A stretch of DNA of 35,957 nt from JBALVT01 sp045110675 (lineage in GTDB: Bacteria; Pseudomonadota; Gammaproteobacteria; Pseudomonadales; Halieaceae), in contig JBGCGJ010000040.1 of assembly GCA_045110675.1 (NCBI GenBank), positions 1 through 35,957 of the forward strand, given 5' to 3'. A program made the translations under genes and the position numbers. How positions within the stretch are numbered: the first letter of the stretch is position 1; every line of letters starts with the position of its first letter. Below the pieces are notes generated by a model that was not told where the DNA came from, did not search any database, and saw only the letters and a list, made by a program, of their open reading frames with translations. Shown piece by piece: positions 1 through 8,721 of the stretch.

Positions 1-176
1 ATCCCGACGGCAGCGTTCGAGTGGTCGTGTCACACACAGACCCCGGGGTTCCCAACTGGATTGAGACTGCGGGCCATAACATTGGCACCATGTGCTGGCG
101 CTGGATCGGGGCTAAGGATCACCCTCTGCTCAATGCTCGCGTCATGAAACTGGCTCAGCTCAAAGCGTCCGTATAA
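1..176 (+). CDS. C-terminal fragment of a DUF1214-like protein (partial)
   Basis: Only the last 58 codons lie inside the window; the reading frame is open from base 3 and ends with TAA. The visible residues (DGSVRVVVSHTDPGVPNWIE, then an AGHNIGTMCWRW segment) resemble the C-terminal end of DUF1214 proteins, where a 'DPG.PNWLDTAGH..G....RW' pattern is usual. The molecular function of that family is not well defined. The gene is convergent with the lipoprotein gene to its right, with only four bases between the two stop codons. The start and most of the protein are missing, so no catalytic or localisation statement can be made. Confidence 0.6.
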   Translation, partial: PDGSVRVVVSHTDPGVPNWIETAGHNIGTMCWRWIGAKDHPLLNARVMKLAQLKASV

Positions 177-180
177 ACCC

Positions 181-3100
181 TCAGGGTGTGGAGCACTGAG
201 CGTTGGCCACACCCGGCGCGGTCCAGCCATTGCCACCGACGTCTAGAAACAAAGGGTTGCTAAAGGCATAAGCCAGAATGCCTGACTCGTCGAGATTCCC
301 GTCGGTTAAATCAGACAAGCTCATGTTGCCAGCCGACGCAAGATCATCGGGAACAATCGGAAACATCGGGCGGGATACACCGTCAGTACCGTGCGCAATA
401 GCGACCACCCAGCTATCGCTTGTCACTCCATCGATTTGGGCCGTCACCAGAATATCGCTGCGGCTGGCGCCTGACACGCCGTTGATATCGGTCACAACAA
501 TTTCATCCCAACCTGCATCTCCGGCACTAACAGTGAAGTTTGGACAAATACCATAGCGAGCCGGTTCACCGGGAGCCGTAGTCAGTTCGGGTTGGTTGTT
601 GACGTAAAAATCCACTGAATCGACTGGCGCCCATTCCGGCGTAGAAATGAAAACGTCGATCAACACCGTGGAATTACTGGTAATGGGAATCGTGGTTGAC
701 TCATCCACACCCAGTCCTGCAGTTTGCGATAGCCCCACCAATCTACCAATGGCATTCACGCGCATAAAGGGGCCGTTGCTACCGACCACTTTCCCGTTGG
801 CCACACTGGCTGCCAACTCCGAGGCCAGCCCCGATAACTCGAAGGGATCCGTAACCGCGCTGGAAATAAGATTGCGAGTGGATAAATGTGTGTCTCTGCG
901 ATCGTGAGTATCAGAATTCGCTACCGCTGTTCGCACGATGCCCTGATTGATCAGGTTGAACCAGTCTCCTGCGTTTTGCCCCAAAAAACGGTCAAAAATA
1001 CCCGAGCGACCATCGGCACCAATCCAAACTTCCAGAGATTGAAAGCCTGAATCGAAGGCGTTTTCGAGCTCAGGGTCGAGGCGTTTTTCACTCAGGTTGG
1101 CCGTTGATTGCGGGGGCGTCATGCCAGTATCAATTGCCAGGCCTCCCGGTCCGAAATGCCCTGCTATATGGTTGATCTGCACAATGTTCTGCATGGGGTC
1201 ACTGAGCACCTGCGCATAAATTTCTGCCGGAGACAAATTGAAGCTGCCGTACTGCGGAAAATCCATACCAGGAGGAGCCTCCCGACCCCAGTCAACATTG
1301 CCGCCGCCAATAAGCGAATTGTCGATGGTCACTGGCCAACTATTAAAATGACCGTAGTCAAAGGTAGTCAGCTCACTACTGGGAGCGGTGCCAATGAGGT
1401 CGGCGACATCCATTTCCATAATGGTGTCGGTGAAATCTACTCGAATTCCATGGTCGGAGGGGGTAAAAAAGTCCATGCCTTCGGCGAGAAACGTCGCCAC
1501 TCGCTCCCGCCGCGTAACCTCCGAATCCACGCTGTCTATGGAATGTACATGGAAGTCCCCGTAGACCACTTCAGGTGTGAAAACCACCTGAGTCAGTTCG
1601 GCTTGCACCTCAGTGGTTTGACCACTGGTAATCGTAATATTTTGCCTGAACGCCGAGTAGCGCGGGCCGCGCGATACAACCAGTTGATACTCACCAGGTT
1701 CGACCGCAAGCACGTCGCTACTGCCATCGCGGTCGATAAAATCGACTAGCGCAATACCAAAGGGCAGATCATCCGAACTATCTCCGAAAACACCCGTGGA
1801 GGCGGTGCGCAGCTCAGGGCTGGGATCAAAACCCACTAATTGCAATTTTGCCGGTGAGGGTTCTGGGGCACCGACGGCAAATACTTCGGTAACGTCGACA
1901 TGCAGCAATCCCGGTGCCGGAAGATCAAAGTCCTGGGCGCTACTTTGTTCCTCGCTAATAATGACAACCGCAGCTAGTTCATCGGCATAGAGAAAACCCT
2001 CCGCATGGGCCTGTACTTCGTATTTACCCGGAGGCAGGGTCATGCTGTAACGACCCTGGGAATCGGTGCGAGCATGACCGGCCACGAACAACGTCGGAGG
2101 GTTTGTCGCTGCGTTGGTGGTTTCAAAAACGGCGACATCGGCATTTTGCAAGGGTTCCCCGCCGCTGCGGACCACCCCTGTTATTTCTCCCGTGGTAATG
2201 TCAAAAATGCGATTGCGGATGTCTGCAATACTGCTGGCACTTCCATCCCCCACGGCAAAATAACGGCGGAGGGTGAGTTCGCCATTGGCCGGGACTTCAT
2301 AATTGGGTGGCAGGGAGGCGGCAATCAAAACGGCAACATTCTGCCCGTAGATGAGTACGCTGACACCAGCAGTGGAGAAACTGGAGGTCCCCTCCTCCTC
2401 GTGAATTAATCCGTAGGAGACTCCGCTGGCTCCACCGTTCCCTGAGTAGGCAAAGTAATTACATTGATCGCACTGACCGGCACTACAAGCCACTTGAGTC
2501 GTTGCGGGACAACTTGTGGTAAACAAGGGCTCGCCAAAGCCAGCACCCGGCTGAAAAGCTTCTACCTCGCCAGAACCCGCCAGATATTCGGTCATATAGA
2601 TTGCAACCGCATCGTCGGTTGCGTTTCTCAGCGTGGTATCGATTGTCACCCAAGGCTCTTCGGGATTAAGGCTGTAGCAGGTCTCAATTTCCAAGGGCAA
2701 ATCCGTGTCATCCGCACTGACCGGAAAATTGGCCGGCAGAGCTCGAACAGCGGAACTGGCATTCACAAACTCCAACAAATCATCGGGACCGGTTGCGCAG
2801 ATGACGGCCGCTTCTCTATCGTCGCCGTCGTTGCGAATTTCGACATCGGTGTAATTGGGTGTGTTCTCAATATTAACACCGGTGACAAACTCTTCCATGT
2901 GGTCAGGGTTGAAACTGCCGTCGGCAAGTTTCGCGCTGGCATCAATGATATTGCCACCATAGGTACCCAAGCCAAACCAATTGCGACCGGGTTTTTGAAT
3001 GATCACTCTGAGATTGTCGTTCTCCAGAACGAAATCTCCGGAGCTGCTGCGTGCGAGAGGACCCTGGAGTAAATCTGAGTCTATGCGAGCAATTCGCGCT

Positions 3101-3222
3101 TCAGCTCGCGGACCTAGCTCAGCGTCCTCATCGGCTCGGTCCGAACTATTGCCACCACAGCTGCCGACTAAAAAACTGATGGATAAAACAAAAAGCAGTC
3201 GCACAGCGTAAGTTCTCAACAT
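181..3222 (-). CDS. CehA/McbA-like PHP-domain metallohydrolase lipoprotein
   Basis: A 1013-residue secreted lipoprotein. The ATG at 3222 is chosen because GGAG sits nine bases upstream and a classic lipoprotein signal follows (hydrophobic segment, then VGS-C, with Cys22 as the lipidated residue); an upstream in-frame TTG at 3246 would only add eight residues before it. A carboxypeptidase-regulatory-like beta-sandwich lies at about 345-432. The C-terminal half starts a PHP-type metal-binding fold: GDFHVHS at about 556-561, SDHG at 589-592, then NHIAGH and a late SDTHD motif, giving the His/Asp ligands typical of CehA/McbA-family hydrolases. A four-cysteine cluster (about 238-254) could form disulfides or bind metal. 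The substrate is unknown. It is probably anchored in the outer membrane facing the periplasm or the outside. Confidence 0.8.
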   Translation of the reverse strand: MLRTYAVRLLFVLSISFLVGSCGGNSSDRADEDAELGPRAEARIARIDSDLLQGPLARSSSGDFVLENDNLRVIIQKPGRNWFGLGTYGGNIIDASAKLADGSFNPDHMEEFVTGVNIENTPNYTDVEIRNDGDDREAAVICATGPDDLLEFVNASSAVRALPANFPVSADDTDLPLEIETCYSLNPEEPWVTIDTTLRNATDDAVAIYMTEYLAGSGEVEAFQPGAGFGEPLFTTSCPATTQVACSAGQCDQCNYFAYSGNGGASGVSYGLIHEEEGTSSFSTAGVSVLIYGQNVAVLIAASLPPNYEVPANGELTLRRYFAVGDGSASSIADIRNRIFDITTGEITGVVRSGGEPLQNADVAVFETTNAATNPPTLFVAGHARTDSQGRYSMTLPPGKYEVQAHAEGFLYADELAAVVIISEEQSSAQDFDLPAPGLLHVDVTEVFAVGAPEPSPAKLQLVGFDPSPELRTASTGVFGDSSDDLPFGIALVDFIDRDGSSDVLAVEPGEYQLVVSRGPRYSAFRQNITITSGQTTEVQAELTQVVFTPEVVYGDFHVHSIDSVDSEVTRRERVATFLAEGMDFFTPSDHGIRVDFTDTIMEMDVADLIGTAPSSELTTFDYGHFNSWPVTIDNSLIGGGNVDWGREAPPGMDFPQYGSFNLSPAEIYAQVLSDPMQNIVQINHIAGHFGPGGLAIDTGMTPPQSTANLSEKRLDPELENAFDSGFQSLEVWIGADGRSGIFDRFLGQNAGDWFNLINQGIVRTAVANSDTHDRRDTHLSTRNLISSAVTDPFELSGLASELAASVANGKVVGSNGPFMRVNAIGRLVGLSQTAGLGVDESTTIPITSNSTVLIDVFISTPEWAPVDSVDFYVNNQPELTTAPGEPARYGICPNFTVSAGDAGWDEIVVTDINGVSGASRSDILVTAQIDGVTSDSWVVAIAHGTDGVSRPMFPIVPDDLASAGNMSLSDLTDGNLDESGILAYAFSNPLFLDVGGNGWTAPGVANAQCSTP

Positions 3223-3265
3223 GACAATTTTCTCCGAGGGGATCAATTTAATGGGACAGGGAACC

Positions 3266-4033
3266 TCAGGCTACCGCTATATACCCACCGTCGAGCACAA
3301 CCATATGTCCCGTCATCCAAGCGGAGGCACGCGAACATAAGAAAATGGATGTTCCGGCAGCGTCTTCCTTCGTGCCCAGGCGTCGACGCGGCAACGTCAA
3401 CGCCATCTCTTTTTCATGGTCGAGCATGTGCGCTGTCATTTTGCTGGGAAAAAATCCGGGGGCGATACCATTGACATTCACATTTTGCGGCGCAAGATCA
3501 GCACCCAAATGTCGCGTCAACTGATGGACTGCTGCCTTACTGGCGGAGTAGGAATAGTTGTTCATATGCGGATGCGTAATGCCATTCACGGAACCGATAT
3601 TAATCACTCTGGCGGGATCTTCGCCTGTTCCCGCTGCGCGCAGTTGCGGCAATAGTTCCTGAGTGAGGAAAAAAATCGACTTCACGTTCAGGTCCATCAC
3701 TTTGTCCCAACCGCTTTCGGGAAAGTCATCGACATCGGCGCCCCATGTCGCACCCGCATTGTTAACCAGAATATAAATTTTCGATTCGCGCTCCTTCATT
3801 TCAGCGGCGAAGGCCTGCACGCCTTCGGAGCTACCGAGATTGGAAGTGATCCCGACACACTCTCCGTGCTCGGAAAACGTTTCAACTGCCTGCTCGATGC
3901 GCTCGGGGTTCCGAGCAGTGATATAGGTTTTGACGCCATTTTTGACGAAGCCTTCAGCAATCATCGCACCGATACCGCCGGATCCACCGGTGACCACAGC
4001 GACTTTTCCCTCTACTGAAAACAGATTATTCAT
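3266..4033 (-). CDS. RhlG-like short-chain dehydrogenase/reductase
   Basis: A 255-residue classical SDR. The start at MNNLFSVEGKVAVV is set by AAGGA nine bases upstream and by the normal distance to the cofactor motif; the longer frame upstream is only the end of the araC-type gene read in another frame. Visible motifs are TGGSGGIG (NAD(P) binding), NNAG, the catalytic Ser in INIGSVNG, and YSASK. The whole length resembles Pseudomonas RhlG (an NADPH-dependent beta-ketoacyl reductase), including the ARVINIGSV and PGFFPSKMT stretches. It begins four bases after the regulator stop, so the two are probably co-transcribed. The likely role is 3-ketoacyl or related keto reduction in lipid metabolism; the true substrate is not visible. 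Confidence 0.85.
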   Translation of the reverse strand: MNNLFSVEGKVAVVTGGSGGIGAMIAEGFVKNGVKTYITARNPERIEQAVETFSEHGECVGITSNLGSSEGVQAFAAEMKERESKIYILVNNAGATWGADVDDFPESGWDKVMDLNVKSIFFLTQELLPQLRAAGTGEDPARVINIGSVNGITHPHMNNYSYSASKAAVHQLTRHLGADLAPQNVNVNGIAPGFFPSKMTAHMLDHEKEMALTLPRRRLGTKEDAAGTSIFLCSRASAWMTGHMVVLDGGYIAVA

Positions 4034-4037
4034 GGAC

Positions 4038-5072
4038 TTATTCCTTACTTTGATTGATGTATTTATTGCGGTATTCACTGGGTGAACAGTTGCGCCAGGT
4101 TCTAAACGCGTTGGAGAAAGATGCCTGATCAGAGTAACCCAGTAAAAAAGCAATTTCCGTAATACCCAGCCTGGCGTCTTCCAAATACCGCTCCGACAAC
4201 TCGCCGCGCAAGTTCTGCAGCAGCTGTTTGAAACTCGAATCGCGGTCGGTTAACCGTCGTTGCAGCGTACGCCTGGAAACGCCCACCGCCTCCGACAAGC
4301 TGTCTATAGTCAAATCGCCGGTAGGTAAGGTCCGCAACATAGCCGCACGAACATCCCGCAAAAAGGGATCTTCTACCTCCAACCTGCTTTCGAACAATGA
4401 CTGAGGTCTTGCGGTAAAGTCCTGGCCGAGTTCGTAGTCGAGGTTCAGCAGTGGGTAATGCAGACTTTCCCGTGGAAAATAGAGGCAACTCACGTCACTT
4501 TCAAAACTGAGCTTATTGCCAAAAGCAGTTTCAAGACTCGCGATATTTTTTGGACGGGAATAACTCAGCTCGGCACCCAAAACAGGCACTGGAAGCGCGC
4601 ATATCGAACCGACTATTAGCGCTGAAGAAGACAACATTTCGTCGCTGAGAAGCCGCAAAGCACCCAACGTAGGATTCAAGGGATGCCATTCGAGACGAAT
4701 AAAATCTCTTTCCGCACGAATCAGGACTCGACCGAGATCACCTCGCAAGCGAATGGTGCTGGGTATGACATTCAAATACTGCTTTAAATTGACGCAAATC
4801 GTCGTCATATACAGATGCAAATTCATGCCCAGTAAGTAGTTAGCTCTACCTACCTTCAAGCCCAGGTCAGGATCTGCCGTGTGGGCCTCGGCCAGCTTAT
4901 AAAGCGCAAGGAACTGGGATACGGGTACACGCTCTCCGGGAATGGCAAGTATCGCCGGGTTGATGCCCGCGCCCTCTAACAATATTTTTCGGTCGACACC
5001 CGCTGCAACTGCAACTTGTAATACCGCATTGATACTTGTCGCATAGACAGATTGTGATTGTGCCGCCGTCAT
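4038..5072 (-). CDS. AraC-family transcriptional regulator (arabinose-binding-domain type)
   Basis: A 344-residue regulator. The N-terminal ~200 residues match the Arabinose_bd (PF12625) type of ligand domain found in OruR/ArgR-like AraC proteins. The last ~100 residues form the two-helix-turn-helix DNA-binding region, with SLSEAVGVSRRTLQRRL as the first HTH and ITEIAFLLGYSDQASFSNAF as the second, the latter being the family signature. It lies seven bases after the carboxyltransferase gene and four bases before the RhlG-like SDR, inside a catabolic run. It is therefore a good candidate for the local activator responding to a pathway intermediate such as a fatty or isoprenoid acid. The ligand is not identifiable. 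The ribosome site is weak, suggesting translational coupling. Confidence 0.9.
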   Translation of the reverse strand: MTAAQSQSVYATSINAVLQVAVAAGVDRKILLEGAGINPAILAIPGERVPVSQFLALYKLAEAHTADPDLGLKVGRANYLLGMNLHLYMTTICVNLKQYLNVIPSTIRLRGDLGRVLIRAERDFIRLEWHPLNPTLGALRLLSDEMLSSSALIVGSICALPVPVLGAELSYSRPKNIASLETAFGNKLSFESDVSCLYFPRESLHYPLLNLDYELGQDFTARPQSLFESRLEVEDPFLRDVRAAMLRTLPTGDLTIDSLSEAVGVSRRTLQRRLTDRDSSFKQLLQNLRGELSERYLEDARLGITEIAFLLGYSDQASFSNAFRTWRNCSPSEYRNKYINQSKE

Positions 5073-5079
5073 TGGTTTG

Positions 5080-6609
5080 CTAGCTCACCGAACTCGCCGC
5101 AAGCGCCTGAAGCAGTACATTGCGAGTATCAATCGGGTCTATCACCGCATCGATTTCTAGGTGGGATGCCGCCTCGGTGGCTTTACCGATGTCATAGGCG
5201 CGCTGAAGCAGCTTGTCGAACAAAGCCTTGCGCTCATCCTCGTCTTCTATTGCCTCGAGCTCTTTCTTATAGCCTAACCTGACAGCACCTTCCAGACCCA
5301 TGCCGCCAAATTCCCCCGTAGGCCAGGAGGCACTGTAAACCGGGCTGACAAAACTACCGCCGACCATAGCCATAGCGCCCAGCCCATATCCCTTGCGCAG
5401 GAATATCGCCACCACAGGAACCGTTAATTTTGCGCCGGCAAGAAACAAGTTGGACATTCTTCGGACTGCCGCTTCTCGCTCATTGTTGGGTCCCACCATA
5501 AACCCCGGGGTATCGGTAAATGAAATCACCGGCAAACCAAAGGCGTTACAACTGTCCAGAAACTTCGCGCCTTTTTCCGCTGCTTCAGAATCTACCGCTC
5601 CGCCCATCTGCTGGCAGTCATTGGCAATAACCGCTACGGGTTGACCTGCAAGACGCATAAAACCGGTGATAATGCTGCGACCATAGATGCGTCGCAGTTC
5701 GAGAAAGGAACCATCGTCCGCCACGGTTTCGATGACCTTGCGAACCGGGTAAGCCCAGCGTCGATCTTCCGGCACTATATCGCGCAACAGATCCTGATCT
5801 GAGCAGCTCCAATGGGTAACTGGCCCCTGAAAGTAGCTTAAAAGTTGTGATGCGATTTTAGTGGCATCAGCTTCGTCATCGGCGACGATATCGACGACGC
5901 CATTTTTTTCTTGCACATCGATGGGACCGATCTCCGTGGGAGCAAATACTCCCAAGCCACCACCTTCGATCATTGCCGGGCCCGCCATTCCTATCCAGGA
6001 GTTACGCGTGGCAATAGTAAAATCAGCACAGCCGAAAAGCGCTGCGTTGCCGGCAAAGCAATAGCCGTTGTTGACGGCGATACGCGGAACGACACCACTC
6101 AGACCCGCCCAGCAGGCGAAGGATGTAATGTTCAATCCGGCAATTTGGGTGGTGACGTCGGTGTCGCCCGGGCGTCCGCCGCCGCCCTCCGTGTACATCA
6201 CAACAGGAAGATTGTGTCGCTCTGCCAGCTCACAGATTCGATCCAGTTTCTGATGATGAAAAAAGCCCTGGGTGCCGGCCAGTACGGTGTAATCATTGAT
6301 CACGACCGCCGATCGGGCGGCCCCCGGTGCGACAATATCGGCATTGATGGTACACAGACCGACAATGATGCCGTCTGCTGGGGTGTTGGTTTGAAGATCT
6401 TCGTAATCGCGACGGTTGCGTTGGGCAGCTACGGCCAACTGACCATATTCCAAAAAGGAGTCTTCGTCGACCAGGTCTTCGAGGTTTTCTCGCGCTGTGC
6501 GATAGCCTTTTTGATGACGCTTCTGGCGTGCCTCGCTCCTGTGTTCATCCAGGGTACGATCCAGTCGCTCACGCAATCCGACCAACTCCGGCCTAATATC
6601 ACCGCTCAT
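5080..6609 (-). CDS. Acyl-CoA carboxylase, carboxyltransferase (beta) subunit
   Basis: A 509-residue carboxyltransferase, the usual length for PccB/AccD-type subunits (about 510-540). GAGGAG lies upstream of the ATG. It has the two crotonase-like halves of the family: the N-terminal half with the YTEGGGGRPGD and FAGNAALFG stretches, and the C-terminal half with FTDTPGFMVG and RKGYGLGAMAM, which form the acyl-CoA and carboxybiotin sites. The reaction is transfer of CO2 from carboxybiotin to an acyl-CoA. No biotin carboxylase or biotin carrier gene is present in the window, so a partner must be encoded elsewhere. From memory the N-terminus resembles the carboxyltransferase part of large fused carboxylases; this is not checked. 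Propionyl-, methylcrotonyl- and geranyl-type substrates are all possible. Confidence 0.85.
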   Translation of the reverse strand: MSGDIRPELVGLRERLDRTLDEHRSEARQKRHQKGYRTARENLEDLVDEDSFLEYGQLAVAAQRNRRDYEDLQTNTPADGIIVGLCTINADIVAPGAARSAVVINDYTVLAGTQGFFHHQKLDRICELAERHNLPVVMYTEGGGGRPGDTDVTTQIAGLNITSFACWAGLSGVVPRIAVNNGYCFAGNAALFGCADFTIATRNSWIGMAGPAMIEGGGLGVFAPTEIGPIDVQEKNGVVDIVADDEADATKIASQLLSYFQGPVTHWSCSDQDLLRDIVPEDRRWAYPVRKVIETVADDGSFLELRRIYGRSIITGFMRLAGQPVAVIANDCQQMGGAVDSEAAEKGAKFLDSCNAFGLPVISFTDTPGFMVGPNNEREAAVRRMSNLFLAGAKLTVPVVAIFLRKGYGLGAMAMVGGSFVSPVYSASWPTGEFGGMGLEGAVRLGYKKELEAIEDEDERKALFDKLLQRAYDIGKATEAASHLEIDAVIDPIDTRNVLLQALAASSVS

Positions 6610-6694
6610 TACAACTCCTCAGACAAAGGGAGCGATACTATAACTCAGCTATGGCGGTGCGGTCATTGGCAATTGAAAAGAGCGCGCAACTCAT

Positions 6695-7477
6695 TTATCG
6701 GCCCTTCCATTGCGGTGCGCGCTTTTGGGTGAAGGCAGCGACTCCCTCGCGGGAATCTTCCGAGGTGATGCAAAGATGCTGCAGTTTCGCTTCGCTACTG
6801 ATAGTGTCTGCCAGAGATTCTTCCATCGCGGAATTGAGGGCTTGCTTAGCGTACCGTAGTGATAGTGGCGATTTAGAAGCCAGTTCCCGCGCCCACTCCA
6901 GGGCTTGTTGCAACAACTCAGTCGCAGGAACAACGCGGTTGCACAACCCGAGGTCGAGACATTTTGATGCCTTCATTTTTTCCCCGGAAGCAATCAGCTC
7001 ATAGGCTCGTTTACGCCCCAGAGTATGCACCAAATGCCAGGTGGCGCCGCCATCTGGAACCAGGCCAATCGCGGTAAACGCCTGGTAGATGTAGGCGTCC
7101 TCCGCCATCACCGACAAATCGCATACCATGGCAAATGCGCTGCCAACACCAGCAGCTGGACCATTCACTGCGCTGATCCAGGGCTGAGGCGCGTTGGTCA
7201 GTGACATGAGAATCGGCTTGTATTGACCGTTTAACTGCTCCTCTACTTTGAACCCGGGGCCCATGTCTTCAGTGAGATCAGCACCGGCGCTAAACGCCCG
7301 CCCCATTCCTGTGAGAATACCTACGCGAATGCTCTCATCGTCATTCACTTCGGCGATTGCGGGCAATAAATCGGTCAACATCCCGGTGTTAAACGCGTTG
7401 AGACTATCCGGGCGGTTTAAGGTAACCACCGCGACCTGATCATGCCGCTCGACGATTACATTTTCATATTCACTCAT
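6695..7477 (-). CDS. Crotonase-family protein, PaaG-like enoyl-CoA isomerase
   Basis: A 260-residue crotonase-fold protein with a GAAAGGAAAG ribosome site. The CoA-binding and oxyanion segments (FSAGADL at 62-68, NGPAAGVGSAF at 105-115) are clear. Both glutamates used by true enoyl-CoA hydratases are missing: the position matching rat Glu144 is Ala114 and that matching Glu164 is Phe134. Instead it has IGLVPDGG with Asp142, the arrangement of PaaG and related delta3-delta2 enoyl-CoA or epoxyacyl-CoA isomerases. I therefore infer double-bond isomerisation rather than hydration. The C-terminal EGVAAFTQKRAPQWKGR is the usual family tail. It sits between the racemase and carboxyltransferase genes of the same run. 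Confidence 0.8.
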   Translation of the reverse strand: MSEYENVIVERHDQVAVVTLNRPDSLNAFNTGMLTDLLPAIAEVNDDESIRVGILTGMGRAFSAGADLTEDMGPGFKVEEQLNGQYKPILMSLTNAPQPWISAVNGPAAGVGSAFAMVCDLSVMAEDAYIYQAFTAIGLVPDGGATWHLVHTLGRKRAYELIASGEKMKASKCLDLGLCNRVVPATELLQQALEWARELASKSPLSLRYAKQALNSAMEESLADTISSEAKLQHLCITSEDSREGVAAFTQKRAPQWKGR

Positions 7478-7489
7478 GTTCTTTCCTTT

Positions 7490-7513
7490 CTCACTATCAC
7501 TATCACTGTCACT
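7490..7513 (-). repeat. Four-unit hexamer tandem repeat (AGTGAN)
   Basis: On the minus strand four consecutive hexamers read AGTGAC, AGTGAT, AGTGAT, AGTGAG. They sit in the 68-base spacer between the racemase stop and the isomerase start, just upstream of the isomerase ribosome site. The repeat is short and imperfect and may have no function; repeat-number changes would alter only the spacer. Confidence 0.5.
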
Positions 7514-7545
7514 CTCATGGCTGTTCAGGTGAACGCCACTGCGGT

Positions 7546-8679
7546 TTAAGCAATCGCGCCGGCCTCTCGCATACGAGCGATTTCCTGTTCGGCAAAGCCC
7601 ATGGCAGACAGTACCTCATCGGTGTCGGCTCCGGCGGCATGCGTGCTGTGAGCCACCGACGAAGGTGTTCGGCTGAATCGTGGCGCTGGCGCCGGTTGAG
7701 TCAGGCCATCCACTTCGATATATGTATTGCGCGCGACATTCGCCGGATGCTTGGGTGCGTCTACAAAAGACAATACGGGTGCAAAACACACATCCGTACC
7801 CTCCATAATGTTGCACCACTGGGCCTGGGTTTTCTGTTTCATCACAGCGGTCAACTTTTCCTTCATCTGAGGCCAAAGGGATTGATCGTTCTGATTGCCG
7901 AAATCGGCATCATCTAAACCCGCCAACTCCTTGAGCAAGGCGTAAAACTGCGGTTCGATAGAACCCAGAGAGATGTACTCACCATCGGCACACTCATAGG
8001 TATCGTAAAAGTGGGCGGCACCATCGAGCATATTCGCTTCGCGTTTACTGGCATCCCAGCCACCGAGTGCTTCGAAACCGTGGAACATCCACATCAATTG
8101 GGCAGCACCATCGACCATGGCAACATCGATAATCTGACCTTTGCCCGAATTCGCTGTCTCCAGCAAAGCGGCCAACACACCATTCACCAGCAGCATGCCA
8201 CCGCCGCCCATGTCGCCCACCAGATTCAGTGGGGGAACTGGCTTTTCTCCCGCGCGACCTGTTGCATACAGTGCGCCGGTGATGGAAATGTAATTGATGT
8301 CGTGTCCCGCGGCATTGGCCAGAGGTCCTTCCTGACCCCAACCGGTCATTCTTGCAAATATGAGTCGAGGATTCCGCGCCAGGCAAACTTCAGGACCTAT
8401 TCCCAGCTTCTCACAGACACCGGGACGAAAGGGATCGATAATCACGTCCGCATTTTCTACCATGCGAAGCAGGGTCTCGACGCCATCCGGGTTCTTGAGA
8501 TTTAGCACCACCGATTTTTTACCACGGCCGCTAACATTCTCGGTAATTCTCGGGTCCGCGCCACCAGCGCGTTCGATCCGAATGAGATCAGCTCCCATAT
8601 CAGCGAGCATCATGCCGCCCATTGGAGCGGGCCCGATGCCCGCCAGTTCAATTACTGTATAGCCGTTAAGCGGACCCAT
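7546..8679 (-). CDS. Alpha-methylacyl-CoA racemase (family III CoA-transferase fold)
   Basis: A 377-residue CaiB/BaiF-fold protein with AAGGAG before the ATG. The N-terminus (GPLNGYTVIELAGIGPAPMG) is typical of alpha-methylacyl-CoA racemases rather than formyl- or succinyl-CoA transferases. The catalytic pair of Mycobacterium tuberculosis MCR, His126 and Asp156, falls at the same numbers here: GHDINYI with His126 and LVGDMGGG with Asp156. The third MCR residue, Glu241, is matched by Glu242 in SIEPQFY. The reaction is (2R)/(2S) epimerisation of 2-methylacyl-CoA, which lets an S-specific acyl-CoA dehydrogenase act on methyl-branched chains. It sits directly after the HSD10-like gene and supports a branched-chain or isoprenoid substrate for this gene run. 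Confidence 0.88.
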   Translation of the reverse strand: MGPLNGYTVIELAGIGPAPMGGMMLADMGADLIRIERAGGADPRITENVSGRGKKSVVLNLKNPDGVETLLRMVENADVIIDPFRPGVCEKLGIGPEVCLARNPRLIFARMTGWGQEGPLANAAGHDINYISITGALYATGRAGEKPVPPLNLVGDMGGGGMLLVNGVLAALLETANSGKGQIIDVAMVDGAAQLMWMFHGFEALGGWDASKREANMLDGAAHFYDTYECADGEYISLGSIEPQFYALLKELAGLDDADFGNQNDQSLWPQMKEKLTAVMKQKTQAQWCNIMEGTDVCFAPVLSFVDAPKHPANVARNTYIEVDGLTQPAPAPRFSRTPSSVAHSTHAAGADTDEVLSAMGFAEQEIARMREAGAIA

Positions 8680-8721
8680 GGGCGCTCCTTATGAAGTGAA
8701 TAAAGGGGGAAATAACGCAGC

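Noticed and set aside
1108..1749. Open frame of 213 codons on the plus strand
   Set aside because: It is antisense to the conserved lipoprotein, with low-complexity translated content and no domain.
5911..6732. Open frame of 273 codons on the plus strand
   Set aside because: It lies antisense to the clearly real carboxyltransferase gene, has no recognisable domain and no convincing ribosome site.
7490..7513. Tandem hexamers considered as a CRISPR-like array
   Set aside because: Units are six bases and contiguous with no spacers; only a simple tandem repeat.
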